In this document: piece after piece, positions 34,472 to 47,399 of the stretch
Numbering within the stretch: position 1 is the stretch's first letter
Layout: every line of letters starts with the position of its first letter
Assembly (NCBI GenBank): GCA_963920765.1
Contig: OY987249.1
Span: forward strand, 20,876,861 to 20,940,860
Origin: Ulota crispa
Taxonomy: Eukaryota; Streptophyta; Bryopsida; Orthotrichales; Orthotrichaceae
Direction: 5' to 3'
DNA length: 64,000 nt
Made by a program: the position numbers and the translations under genes
The notes under the pieces: generated by a model
The model's input: only the letters and a program-made list of their open reading frames with translations
The model's database searches: none
Told to the model about the DNA's origin: nothing

Positions 34472-34738
34472 TGAAAACATAGGGAAGATAGAAGAGCAAA
34501 GACACGCATGGTTACTCAAATGTATAAGATATAAATGAAACAGATAAGAGTGATCTCAAACTCTCTCATCTATGTACTCTCTCATCACTTGGTCATATGG
34601 GATAACCGCACTCGTAGTCTAATCGTTTCTATGAGGTACTTCCTACCACATGTTCTCTTTCTAATGCTAAGTACCCCATCTAGCATATCTTGTTTGGCCT
34701 AGAGCAAACTCCTACTGTTTTATTCCAACGTTTTAACA
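34472..34738 (-). repeat. 5' LTR of the copia element
   Basis: Partner of 29347-29626. On the minus strand it begins TGTTAAAACG and ends TTTTCA. Flanking 5-mers (aatat on the left, tccgg on the right) do not form a target-site duplication, consistent with age or later rearrangement. Confidence 0.85.
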
Positions 34739-36000
34739 TCCGGTACCTTTTGAATTCTTGACAACAAGCACACAAAAATGCATAAAGTCATCCCACGATT
34801 GTCATTAGGACAATCTCAAAAACTAACAATTTCTCCCAGCATTGTCTGCATCTTACCGCTTCTAGCCTATAATAGACCCAGACTTGAAAAGCTTAAGAGT
34901 CAGCTCATTGAAAATATCTTCAAAAGAAGAACAAGAAGCGAAACTATCTTCAAAATGAAATGAATTCTTTAAGGAGAATCTCAAAAACTTCTCAGCCTCA
35001 TGCAAGTGGTAGTCGCGCGCTTCAGCAAGTGCTTCAATGAGAAATACATGAAGGTCCATAAGCAGAGTTTAATTTGGTGCAGGAAGTGTCAAAGACAAAG
35101 AAATTTGCAACAAAGAGGTTTGCTCGGTTGAACGCCTTAAACCCTACCATTGAAGGATGAAGTCATAATCCTAACCCCCTAAATCCAACCTCGAATTGCA
35201 AATCCTTTGTGTGGAAAAGCCACCGGAGTAAGCTTACTTATCCAAAATTTTGTTCAAGACTGGCAATGTGGGTCACAGAAATGATTAGTGGTGCTATGTT
35301 TGCAACATGTCCAAAAGTTATTTTTGGAACCACAATATTGCAATGAAACCACAATTACCCCAAATTTGTAAATCAAAATTTTAGACCTACATTGAATTTT
35401 GAATGGGCGACTTCATGGATTAAAGATGTACAAAGACATGTGTATCTATATATACATATATATGGAGTGACACAAAGATCCATTCCTCACTCAAACCCTT
35501 CCTACACAATCAACAATTCACCAAATAAAAACTTTAATATTACACATCTTAAAAGAAAATAGATTGATAATATATTGGTGATAGATTAATGGTGGACTTG
35601 TAGTAATTTTAAAAGCATGTCAATTATATTTTGCTACTTTATAAGAAAATTGCTTTTAAAACTTTTTTACATTTGATTCATATCAAATTTTACCACATTG
35701 TATGCCTCTTTCTATCTACAAGAGGCTTTGTTAAGTTGAGAAAATTTCAAGCTATAAAAGATGGTTCAAAGCCAAAATCATTGTTGGTTAAAGGGTACAA
35801 GTTGATGAATGTAGCATGTTTGATATTGCAAAATTGCACTTGACATGGGTTAAAAGGCATGGAGTTGGAAAGTTGTATTCTTCAAATTTAAAGCATATTT
35901 CCATTTTTAGGTTTTCAGAATATGTGCTTGGTTTTAGATGTGATGAAGAATTGATTGCATGGGAAGGGTTGTAGTGGAGAATGGATATTTTTAATGACAT
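34739..36000. other. AT-rich intergenic DNA, no gene recognised
   Basis: Short frames only. A TA-rich microsatellite lies near 35447-35465. Confidence 0.5.
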
Positions 36001-36028
36001 CTATATATATATACATATATATATATAT

Positions 36029-36439
36029 GGAAATTGATATACGTACCACACCTTCTTAACTATCCCACCACACTTTGAGGTAAATATTAGATTTCTACCA
36101 TCAGAAAGCTGAATATGAGAATTTGGAATTCAAATTTGGACTCAAAGACCATGATTTTGTCTATGATCTCAAAAAAAGTTCTAAATGAACAACACCCAAT
36201 GAAAAAGCTCATCTTTTTTATAAGCAAAAGTAAATGTTGTACTTTTCTTGCAAGCTAAGCTTTTTCATTGGGTGTTGTACAATTACAACATTTTATTATG
36301 GTTCTGCACATCATACAAGTCTTGAAGTCCAAATTTGAATTCCAAATTCTCATATTCAGCTTTTTGATGGTAGAAATTAAATATTTATCCAAAGGTGTGG
36401 TGGGATAGTCAAAAAGGTGTGGTACGCATATCCATTTCC
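36029..36439. mobile_element. Foldback MITE-like element A
   Basis: Two arms of about 190 bp form one hairpin. The left end GGAAATTGATATACGTACC pairs with the right end (inverse complement GGAAATGGATATGCGTACC), and pairing continues through 'ctatcccaccacac', 'ttctaccatca', 'gctgaatatgag' and 'caacacccaatgaaaaagct'. The element is flanked by (TA)n on both sides, so it either inserted in a TA microsatellite or has TA target duplications. It encodes nothing. Confidence 0.85.
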
Positions 36440-39400
36440 TGTATATATATATATATATGTATCCCACCATTGACATTCTTTGTTAGTTCATAAAAGAAGG
36501 TGAATTTGTTGTCTCTTCAAGTGCATTTTTAAAAATCACATTTCAAATGTGCTTCTCATACTATTGTTGTATTTTGTTGCGCATACTGTGGTGCATGAGC
36601 TACTTTTTGCAATATTGACTATCTTGGAAGAAAGAAAAACAAGGAAGTTGTTCATTTTGATTGTAAAAAATGTGTACTTTTGTGAACTTTGGCATATAAT
36701 ATGAAGTTCAACCTTTGCTATGTGCTCTTACCACTTGAAAATTGTAACAATAAAATGAAGATTTGTACATTCACATCTTGAAAACTAATAAATTGAATAT
36801 TAAATGAATGAAAACAAATAAACAACATGTAAGTTTGGATATTGCAAAATTTCAAGATAATTACATTATAGTAGGACCTTTAGTTCATTTAGATATATAT
36901 TTTTATATAAAAGAATACATGTAAAAGTGTTTCAAATATAAAGTAACACATGAAGAATAAATGTATATGTATATTTACATGTTAAACATTTTTTCATTTA
37001 TAGTTATTTCAAAAAAAGTTACTTTTGAGGGCCTATTTACACTATTGACCAAGGCATGTGACTAAGGCATTTTAAATGATATGATTGGATAAAAAAGCCA
37101 GCTCGTCCAAAGTTGCAATCACTACCTCATGGAAAAGGAAATGATCACGGGTAAGAGTGGGTGAGAAAGTGACATCATATCCTACATGTCATGAATTGGA
37201 TAACACATGGTGATTACAAATTGTTTATGTTCAAGCAACCTTGAGAGGTTTTTTGGCAATATTTTTGTGTGAACCAAGCTATTTCAACAATTATGATCAA
37301 TATGCTTCTATCAATATTTATTGTTGCTTAATATGAAGAATGATATTTGACCATTTCATTTTAATCATGACATAGTTTTAACTACTAGAATGTTGTTGTA
37401 CTACAAAAAATGAATTTTGGTTGCAATGATTTTTTTCTTATGGTAGTAAATACAATTAATTGACACATTCATTAAATTGAGTGAATTTTTGTCAAGTTAT
37501 ATGATATTTCACTGTCAATTATATTGGACAAGTGCACCATGACAAAGAAATTGTCATTTACTTTGTATTTTCTCTTTGTACAAATGACTATAGCTTTCAT
37601 AGTCAATTTTGTTATTTTCTTAATTATAAGTCTCTTCTTGTATTTTTCAACACTCAAGTTTTGAATATGTAATAAAAAGTGATAAGAAAAGTCAGAGGGG
37701 GGTAGGACAAAATAAGAAAGAGAAAATGAGAAAATAGGAGAGTAAATAGTTCAACCTCCAAGGAACTTGTCTAAATTCACTTTGCACTATTGCCATTTAC
37801 CAATACATGAGAATATTCATTGTTTGGAATTAGTTGGGACCAAAAGTACTTGTATAGACAAAAACAAAGAGTTTGCTTTGGGCCAATAATGTAGAAAGCC
37901 CCTAAGTCAAAAATAATATTTTGTACAACTTGAGGTACAACTATATGGAGAGAAAAAGCAAAAAAACCTAAATTATGAACATTACATGTAACTCAATCAT
38001 CATTAGATGGTCATTCTAAAAGATTTTATTACATGGGAAATGAAAAAAGTTATAAGACTTCTCAAAAAGGTTACATAATGCTACCAATGACTAAATAGAA
38101 ACTCTAACACAAATACAAAAGAAATAATTTCTATGTTTTATTACTAATGTTTTAAACAAAGAATTACAAATTTATCATATAATTTAAATGTGTTGTAAAA
38201 TCATTAAAATTTTAATAACAAAAGTATAATCAATAAAACACTATTAGATTCTAGTATTTCCAATGATTCAAAATATCTTAGCTAATGAATCAAAGAATTT
38301 CAAACACTTTGTTGCTTGGAGTACTAGAATTTGAACTCATGAACCATGATTTCCATCACCTAAAGATGGCACATTGCCAAACTATGTTATATTCCAATAA
38401 TTTTTAATATTTGCTAAGAATTTTTGAATTTGTAATAACTACTATTAACTATCTTACACATTCTCTAACTTCATAATCAATTAATTCTTCATGTAAATCA
38501 TTTTATGCTATTTTGTGATGACATGCCATGGTAAAATTGATGAATATGTTGCTCTTAGGAAGCAATACTAATAAAAACAACATATTTGTTATAATGAGAG
38601 AAAGGAAACCTCTAAAAATAAACATGTTGAATTTGACCAAAATCACCAATTTCCATTAAAATGAGAGTTTTTAGCTTGAATCAAGCTAATTGACATAAAA
38701 CTTCTTGATTTTGGGTCAAATTTGAAAGGTTTTATGTCAATTCAATTTTATTTGAGGTGAATAGACCAAAAACCTTTTGTTGAGTTGACTTGATTTTATT
38801 TTGAATTTTGGTTAAATTGCTTCTCAATTCACTAAAAAACTCTCATTATAAGAAATATGGTTTTTACATGTTAATTAGAATCCAAGTAGCTTAACACTTA
38901 CAACATGTTCAATATATCATTTACAAAAAAATTAACGTATAATTATATTTTTTATACATTGCTATATATATATGTGCTAATAAATTCTATTATTACATAA
39001 TTTATAAAAATAAAAAAATTCAATTAAGTTCAGATACTCAAATTGTACAAAAATACCATTTTATCAATCTATTTGAAATAAATTGATTAAAAAAAAGGTG
39101 TTATGAAAAATCTTCATTTAACTCAATGGAGTTAATATTTTCATTAGTAAGTTTTTAAAAAAAAATTAGGTAAGCAAACTCTTCCATCTTATTCAATCAA
39201 AACTAAATAACTTCAGGGTGTCTATCAATACCTATAAGAGGAAAAATGATATAAATGAAAATGAACCTCTAGTGCGGTCTCAAATCTTAAGTTTTGAGTT
39301 AGAAAACATAATATTGGAATACCAATAGAAAACTTTTATCCACAAAACTTTTGACATAGCATGAATAGTAAACATATAGGAGTCAATAGTATTTTGATTG

Positions 39401-39655
39401 CTCATTTGAATGCAATGAGTATTTTCAAGTTAAACAAATATTGGCTATCTATAACTATTTCTAATTGAATTTTGAAAATCACAATTGTAATTCCCCTAAG
39501 TAATGCTATCACTAGTAATATCCTTCAATATTAGGTTTTCAGCATAATTTATAGTTTGGGCATGTAAATTGCAATATTTCTATATGTTCAAAAGAATGCA
39601 TGCATTGCATTTAAACTAATTTCAACTAAGGAAAGAAGTGCAACCTTAATTAAGA
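36440..39655. other. AT-rich intergenic DNA, no gene recognised
   Basis: Highly AT-rich with many homopolymer runs. No frame over about 60 codons and no recognisable element. Confidence 0.6.
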
Positions 39656-39660
39656 GATTT

Positions 39661-39900
39661 GATCTATGCACACCAATGGGTTGATATTTGCACACCTCTC
39701 CTGGCGAGAATTTTAGATTTCTACCATCATAAAGTTGAATTTGAAAATTTTGAATTCAAATTTGGATTTAGAGACCATGATGCAGCTTAGAACCATAAAA
39801 TAAGTTGCAATTCAACAATACCCTGTGAAAAAGCGTGAGAAAATCTAAAGTTAATCCTAAGGGGGGTGTGCAAATATCAACCTTGGTGTGCATATACCTA
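39661..39900. mobile_element. MITE-like element B, relative of A
   Basis: Terminal inverted repeats of about 40 bp: 'atgcacacc' then 'ttgatatttgcacacc' at the left, mirrored by 'ggtgtgcaaatatcaa' then 'ggtgtgcat' at the right. The interior ('tagatttctaccatca', 'tgaattcaaatttgga', 'gagaccatgat', 'gtgaaaaagc') matches one arm of element A in order. It is thus a single-arm relative with different ends. Confidence 0.75.
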
Positions 39901-40250
39901 TTCCCTTAATTAGTACTTGAGAACTTGTTTGTTAAATAACCTCACTCAAACTGAAATATTTTGTAGAGCTCATGCAAAAACAAATCCATATGTATAATTG
40001 ACAAGTACACAATTATTGTGTTGAATTATAAAGATTAAAAGAAATTAGCTCTGCTTGAACAACTTCAATTATAAACTATCATTACAAATCACACCCAAAA
40101 TATTTGAGTGAGCATGAAATATTAATTCCTTATTGATTTCACTTACTCTATATCCTTTCATTTTTTTAATTGTCTTGCATATAAGCAAATAACTCTAATG
40201 CATCTACCTACAAGTATTTTGTAACCAAGCATATAAAGGAAACAATGGTA

Positions 40251-40385
40251 TAGTGGAACTCCTCTAAACTAGTGTCTCTTGAATTAGTATCTTGCATGTT
40301 CCAGCACTACCCACCCCTTTCCACCCCATTGTATAAGAAACAACCCCTAGTCCCTAGAATATTAGTTTAGAGGAGTTCTATTGAG
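40251..40385. mobile_element. Short MITE-like element C
   Basis: About 135 bp with terminal inverted repeats sharing GAACTCCTCTAAACTA (left 40256-40271; the right copy is its inverse complement near 40364-40379). The interior is C-rich in its middle. No coding capacity and no clear target duplication. Confidence 0.65.
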
Positions 40386-41420
40386 TAGTTGAATAGTATG
40401 GGTTGTAAATGAACCTATATGTAAAATTGTTTCTAATTCTATAAGATATAATGTATTCCATAAATATTGTAAATATATTTGTGATTGTATAGTCATAAAA
40501 TCCCATATTCAATGCTTTTATTACATAAAAAGCTTAGATACTAAATGCCAATGCTGTTTAGTTGCATTAAAATAATTGAAATATATATTTCAAAACATTT
40601 TTGCAAAAAAATTTAAATTTATGAATATAGACTTCAAAATAGTATACATAACCATAAAATTTTATGTTTCAAATTGTTATATACAGCTTTGCAATTAATC
40701 ATAGTAATGTTTTGTGATGATTAGATTTCAAGTTTATAACAATATACATGTCACTATAGTAACACTTCAACAACATAATCTCAAACTTAAAAAAGAACAA
40801 CATAATACTCCAAAATGATAAGTCTTACTTATCAATTGATTAATGAATAGAATTTCATTTCACATAATAATAAACAAGGAAAACTCCTCACTCATTCTTG
40901 ATACTAGTTGAAAGACAATAAAATAGGAAATAATAAAAACTACAATTACAATGATAATGAAAAGTAATTCCTACAAAAACTAGATTCCTAGACATAAATA
41001 CTCCTAAAAAACTACCCATTCAAAACTTTGAGTTAAAAAAAGATGTGTTCTTAATTATGTTAAATAAAAAAACAAGAATAAAAATGTACATGTTCACATA
41101 TTGGCATCACAAATGCAAAATTTGGAATCATGGCTACACCGAGAACTTTTGTAATAGCAACATTTGATTGCAAAACAAGGGCAACTAATAAATCATGTTA
41201 GACAAGTTGTCCTCCTTGTCATATCGACAAGGTTATGCCTTGCATTGCCCCCATGCTATTCCCCCATGCCATCTCCTCATGCCATTTGCTATAAAAACTT
41301 GTCGTTATTTTGGTTAAACTTGTACTCTATCCTATTTTAACACATAACTTGTCTTTGACCAATTGGGGTGGAGGACTATGGCTTTAGACAAAAGTTGATC
41401 AAATTCAATTACATAAGTAG
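40386..41420. other. AT-rich intergenic DNA, no gene recognised
   Basis: No recognisable frame or repeat, other than short A and T tracts. Confidence 0.5.
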
Positions 41421-41426
41421 AAGATG

Positions 41427-43385
41427 CATGTAGAGAATATAGAAGCACATGTTTACAAACTTGTATAAAAACAATCACCATTTAGGATATATTTCTCATC
41501 CATTTAGCATCCACATAGCATCCATTTAGAATTCACTTAGCATATACTTAGCATCCATTTAGCATCCTTTTACCACCCATTTAGCATCCATCTAGTTTTG
41601 CTTTTGTTTGAATTTCACTTTGGTTGAACTTGTACTCTACTCTTTTTTTAGTGCTTTTAGTTTGGTCTTACTTTGGTTGAACTCTTGCTTTACCCTATTT
41701 TTAGGATGAAAGTGAGTTAAAAATAGATTCATCAAACCAATGCACACACCCAATTTTTCATATAACACTAATTTATGCAGTTGTTGTGCCAACGGAGGCA
41801 ACAAAAATATCAAGGTAATAAACAAATTGTGCAATATCAATCTTATCCCTATGCTTCTTATCCTTGCGCCCCCTATCCCCATGTCCCCTACCACTATGCC
41901 TCTTATCTGTGTGCCCCATCATCCTCGTGCCCCCTTATCCTTTTGCCTCCTATCCCGGGCCCTGCTACCCTTGTGCCTTCCTATCCCCGTGCCCTCTTCT
42001 CCCCATGCCCGTTGTCTTTGTGCCTCCTATCCATATGCCCTCCTATCCATGTGCCATCCTAACTCCCATCCATGTGTCTTCCTATCCCTATGCCCCCTAT
42101 CCTTATGCCTCATCTCTTTGTATTTCCTATCCCCATGCCCTTTAATTTTGTGCATCCTTATCCTTATGCCTCATATCCTTGTGTTTTGTATTTTTGTGCG
42201 CCCTATCCTTGTGCCTTCATATCCCTATGCCACTTATCTTTGTGTACTCTATCTTTAGGGCAATGCATTTTTTTCATGCTCACAACACCACGCACATGTT
42301 ATACCAAATCTTACAGATTGCATGGGCTTAATTTGATGAAACATGTGGCCCATTTTGTTAATTGTGGCACCATGTCACATTGAAACTTCTTTGTCACCCT
42401 CACAGCGGCTCTGGAGCTCCCTTCAGCTCAATTTGATTGGTTTAGAGAAAGTGTTGTGGTGTCACTTCTAGTTAACTACCACATGAATCATGGAGTTACT
42501 CACGATTATTGGCTAAAAAAATGTAAAAGGTGCAACTTGCTTAACTATTGTTTACTACTACATGCATGGAACGTGACTCATAGTTATAGTTGAACTTTTT
42601 TACTTTTCACCCAAAACAACCCAAAGGATTCTTTTATAGAGATTGACTAGTTTACATACCTATTGTACCAATAAAGGCAACAAAAATATCCTTACAATAA
42701 ACAAATGGTGCAATAGCAATCTTATCCCCGTGCCCCCTATCATTGTACTCCTTATTCCAGGCCGCTTATCCCATGTCAACCCCATTCTTGCTCTCTTCTA
42801 TCTCCATGCCCTCCCTATCTCCGCACCCTCTCTATCCTAGTGCCCCCTATCCTGGTGCCCCCTCCCTATCCATGTCCCCTCTATCTCTGTGCCTCCTCCC
42901 TATCCATGTCCCCTCTATCCCCATGCCCCTCCATCTTTGTGCCCCATATCCCCATGCCCCCTATCCCCTTGACCTTATCCTTGTGCCTCCTATCACCGTG
43001 TTCCTTATCTTTGTGCCTCCAAAAATACAACCTTTTGAGTCACTCATTTTGATTGAGTGAAAGTATTGTGGTGCAACTTCTAGTGACTTGTTGTTAACTT
43101 TTAGTGAAACTGCTCAATCTAATTGGTTGAGAGAAAGTGTTATAGTGTAACTTCTAGTGACTTGTTATACTTTATTGTTAACCACCACATGAATCATGGA
43201 GCTACTCGCTTTTATTGGCTAAAGGGAATGTAAATGGTGCAACTTGTCAATCTATTGTTTATTGCTACATGCATGGAATGCGACTCATAGTTACACTCAA
43301 ACTTGTTTACTTTTCATCCAAAACAACCCATAGGATTCTTTTATAGATATAGATAGATACATGTAGAGAATATAGAAGCACATGT
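41427..43385. repeat. Duplicated segment with pyrimidine-rich blocks, bounded by 26-bp direct repeats
   Basis: An identical 26-bp sequence (containing gtagagaatatagaagcaca) lies at 41427-41452 and 43360-43385. Between them two diverged copies follow in tandem. Each has a lead 'ggcaacaaaaatatc...aataaacaaat(t/g)gtgcaat', a C/T-rich block (about 41840-42255 and 42722-43020) of 'cctatcc(c)catgccc' units, and a tail with 'gaaagtgtt', 'ccacatgaatcatgga', 'attggcta' and 'acaaccca(a/t)aggattctttta'. Copies are about 0.9 kb apart. Open frames in the blocks are repeat artefacts. Confidence 0.8.
41497..41600. repeat. Minisatellite of 'catccatttag' units
   Basis: 'catccatttag' and close variants recur about eight times with a spacing near 11-14 bp. 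Confidence 0.7.
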
Positions 43386-44177
43386 ATGAGAAACTTGTAG
43401 TGCTTGGACATAAATTTGTTATTTATAGAACAATAACTATAAATCTTTTATCTTTTTAGCTACTTTTGTTTTTGCATACAAATGATTGAAACAAGTGCAA
43501 GTGAACTTTTGAAATTGTAATCACTTCATAGTAAAAGACACGTGGAATATCCAAATGTGTTATACACGACCACTTTCTTAAATATACTAGTTGATTTAAG
43601 AGAATACAATCTAAAACCATGGCTATATACATGCATTCATACACACATGCATTCACATAAACATTGTTTTCTTTGAATTTGGTTGTAATGCAAAATTGAG
43701 TCAATTTCAACTATATGTATGGTTAGTAGGTACAATTCAAAAAATTAATTTGATTTTTGGCTTTAGTGCATGATGCAACTATGATTGCTACTAGTAATTT
43801 ATTAAGTGATTAATTCTTTTTTTTTTCTCAATAAAACATAAGTTTTTTGTCAAACTAAAATTAGAACAATTTGACTAATTTAATATTTCTTATGTTTCCC
43901 CTTAATAATTGTGAGAGTTTAACAAAATTTCATTGAATATTTGTATTTAACATATTTAATATATTTCATATTTCCTCATTGGTGAGAAAACTTGCCATAA
44001 GGAATTTTGAGCTAATTTCACTATTGCTATAATTAGTGCAATTATTTGCTATTATTAGTATCATTGCAATTATTTATAAAAAACTACTAATTAGTCTTTT
44101 ACTAAAGTAACAACATGTCTTTAGTTTACAATAACAAATATAAATTATTCTATTTTTAGTTTTTAAAGTTACTTAAC
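43386..44177. other. AT-rich intergenic DNA, no gene recognised
   Basis: No feature recognised. Confidence 0.5.
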
Positions 44178-44912
44178 CCTTAAATGACCATTGTCCCTTT
44201 GGAAGACAAATGAGATTTTTGGCATGCACTTATGGCTAAATTGCTTTGTGTGATTTTTTGAAACTTTTATGGATGATGGGGAATGCAAAGAGCTATGTCA
44301 CTATGTGGGCATCTAAATTTGTTGTCATTCCAACATTTATTGAAGAAGCTAAAAATGAATTTATGGAAAACATGGGACTCAGGACAGCCCAAAAACTTCT
44401 TTAAAAACTGCATTTATTAAAAATAAAAATATGAAAAAGGGTTTCTAGACTTATCTAGATGTGGGAAGCTTTGGACCATTCAATTTTGATCAATGAGATG
44501 AAAGTTATGGGTAGTTTTAGTTTGCCAGTAGGTGTGGAAAATCTCAAAACCACACCTATAGGCAAACTAAAACTACTCATAACTTTCATCTCATTATTCA
44601 AAATTGAATGATTCCAAGCTTCCCACATCTATATAAGTCTAGAAATCCTATTTCATATTTTTATTTTTAATAAATGCAATTTTTAAAGAAGTTTTTGGGC
44701 TGTTCGGAGTTCCATGTTTTCCATAAATTCATTTTTAGCTTCTTCAATAAATGTCAAAATGACAAAAAATATAGATGCCCACATTGTGACATAGGTCTTT
44801 ACATTCCCCATCATCTATAAAAGTTTCAAAAAATCATACAAAGCAATTTAGCCATAGATACATGCCCAAAAATCCCATTTGTCTCCCAAAGGGACAACAG
44901 TCTTTTAGGAGA
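44178..44912. repeat. Long near-perfect inverted repeat (hairpin)
   Basis: Arms of about 360 bp (44178-44537 and 44550-44912) separated by a 12-base loop (aaaatctcaaaa). Pairing runs from 'taaatgac...ttgtccctttgg' at the outer end to 'ggcaaac...ccacacct' at the loop with few mismatches or gaps. There is no coding. A transcript would fold into a long double-stranded RNA. It may be a foldback transposon or an inverted duplication. Confidence 0.93.
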
Positions 44913-47390
44913 CATCTTGAAGATATGAAAGATCTAAATTCAATTCATTGTATTGATAATCAATGGTAAAGAAGATTATGAACAAATATGGTTAATATTC
45001 TTGTTACAAACCTCTAAAATGACATGTTTGCTCAACCATCGTAGAGAGTGGAAAATATTCTTAGCAAAAATTCTCTTGAATTTTACCTTGAACTCTAACT
45101 GGCAATTATAGCACGGATTTTTTTTGCAAAACAAAGGAAATTGCCAAAAACCTTTGTAGATAAGCATTGTGTTTGTCATATTTTGAATGACATAAACTAT
45201 TATTAGTTTTTACATGAATGGACATGCACACATTGTTATAATTATCTAGTTTTATCCAAATTTTCCTTACTTGCTTGGTAGAGATCTTAAAAGTGGTTAA
45301 TCTTAGTAGAATTGCTACCAAAAACATTTTGCAGCTCAAAAACTTATGAACTTTACAATGTTAAAATTGAGTTTTGTTTTTTGTTATTTTTGCTTCTTAG
45401 CACTTAGTAGTGTTTTTAGCCACATGAGCTAAAAGAAAAAAAATCAGATTTGGAGTCACTGCAGTTCGCACTACTAGCTGGGTGTTGCTCTAGCAAATAT
45501 ACTTAAAGTTTGTCCTGCCATAGGGATTTGAACTTGTCCCTCTTTGTGTGATGGATGCAAGGATGGATGATATCTTACCAATGGTATGGGCTTGCGGAGA
45601 GGGAAACTTGGCCCTAGGTAGGAAACTTAGGCCCTAGGCACAAACTTGGGCTTTGGGCAAGGAGATGGGAAAAATTTGGTTCACGTTTAAACATCACAAC
45701 AAAACCACTGCAATTTCCCTGTGAGCATCACGGGGGAATCATGTAAGCTCCTTGTGACTCTAAAGCCAAATTTTTTTTTGAAGATGTACGCAACTAAAAG
45801 TACAAAAGTAAAGAGTTTATTGTTTGTTTACCAAAGTGGTAGATGCCAAAACAATTGTCTAAATCCCATGGCTTTCTAAACTCATGTCTCATGTGATTTT
45901 TATTCTTTCTACTTGTGTGCATAGTCTTTTATTCTTTTTTCAAATGTATTACATTACTTTATTCACTATAGGTACACATCATAGACCTTGAATCTTGTGT
46001 ATTTTGGGTATCAAGCCCCCCAAACAATTAGGTTTCTTTTATATCCCTCTTGCCGAATATTGACTTTTGGAGCTACATGGAGTTGCATTGCATTCTCTCA
46101 TGGATTTGCAAAATGAGATCCTTCTTGTTGATGGTGAAAGATCCCTTGAACCTCCCTAAATCCTTGTAATTGAAAACAAGTCACAGCAAGAATGATTGAC
46201 AATTAAAACAATGCCCAAGAAATATGAAAAAAAGACCAAAATTTGATCATGTTCATACATGTTTGTTTGAGTAATAAAACAAGGGCAACTCAAATATATT
46301 CAATGCCTTTTGTGAGATTGCTCATGAAATAGAATCCTTTGTTTACAATTAAATCTAGTTTTCTAATCCATCTGTATCTTGACCATGCCATGGATCTTGA
46401 TCTCTAAACACAATAAAAAGCATATGCAATGAAAGAATCAATGACCTCCACAACCCATTAAATACTAAACCTCTTAAATGAAAAATTCAAAATGTATTGA
46501 AAAACAACAAATATCAAACCAACAAGTGAAGTGTCCTTTTTGTTTACAGTATTTGGTTGCTTATTCACAATTAACCACAATTCAATAGGCCCAACAAAAT
46601 ACCTATAAAATTGGCTGAAGTTTTGATGAATATGATACAATGTTCCAAAACCCTTATAAAGAGGGTCTAGTTCATAAACCCTAGAACACAAATAATTCCA
46701 AACTCTAAAATCCTAAAACCCTCTTGATTCCACCAATATGAAAAGATTATTCCATATTTACCAAAAGAGCTAAAAATCCACGCAAAATCTTTGTGCCAAT
46801 TGTAATACAAAAAATGAAGAAACAACAAACATATAGGCACCCCTAAACTACAAGAGAAGTGGAAAGAACAAATGCAGGTAACAGTTGTTTGTAATATTTC
46901 CTAAATACAAGAATTCAACAACCCTAAACCACTGAAAATGTTTCAGATCTCTATTAAATCTTAGTGAACACAACAAACAATGTCTAGATATATTGGCAAA
47001 AATTCACACAATAGGTAGAAGAAAATGGTGTCTAAATTGACAAAAAAACATCTAAATTGATGTGTCCAAATCTACAAAAAATGACCAAATTGACATCGTT
47101 TCTTTATAGTGAGTGGTGTTGAGGATTTTGCAATTATAGTAATTTTCCACCTTCCACCCCTTCATTGTTTGCCTAAATCTTTGCAATTTTGGAGAACTAG
47201 TTCAAAGTTGGTGATGGGCCCCAAACCTAAACCTCCTAAACGACTCTCTCTATGCCCCCCACCTTAAGACCCAACCGCTCTAACAAAAAAGTTGGATACA
47301 TTCATTTAATGTTGACAAAATACTTAAAAGTTTAGCTTTACCACAATTGCCAAAAATAACGTCCTTCATATCCTAGACCTACTTCCCAAA
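44913..47390. other. AT-rich intergenic DNA, no gene recognised
   Basis: Short frames only (longest 77 codons) with no known motif. Confidence 0.5.
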
Positions 47391-47399
47391 TACAACTGC

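Larger units (their letters stand above)
29347..34738 (-). mobile_element. Old Ty1/copia LTR retrotransposon, minus orientation, decayed
   Basis: About 5.4 kb with LTRs at both ends. Minus-strand order: leader with tandem repeats; gag (33674-33126, UBN2-like); zinc knuckle near 33000 in which the first Cys reads Tyr (HCGKPSHFTCYCYKC); GAG-pre-integrase (LWHQCMWHLNVQSL, near 32420); integrase (QQNGVAKRANYSIVEMAK, near 31950); a Ser/Lys/Asp-rich linker; reverse transcriptase (MDVKTAFFNGNLEDNIYMEQ at 30865; VYIEDL near 30600 where YVDD is normal); RNase H (ALSTMEAEYMA near 29960). The integrase-before-RT order defines copia. Many stops and frameshifts, an altered RT active site and clearly diverged LTRs show an inactive, old copy. 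Confidence 0.93.

Noticed and set aside
41740..43060. Open frames rich in Pro, Cys, Tyr and Leu, up to 172 codons
   Set aside because: They come from simple C/T-rich repeats, are open in several frames at once, and have no domain.
45470..45560. tRNA-like 'gttcaaatccct' on the minus strand with a following acceptor-like stretch
   Set aside because: No complete cloverleaf could be drawn; similar phrases near 38330 and 9890 also fail. At most these are tRNA-derived SINE fragments.
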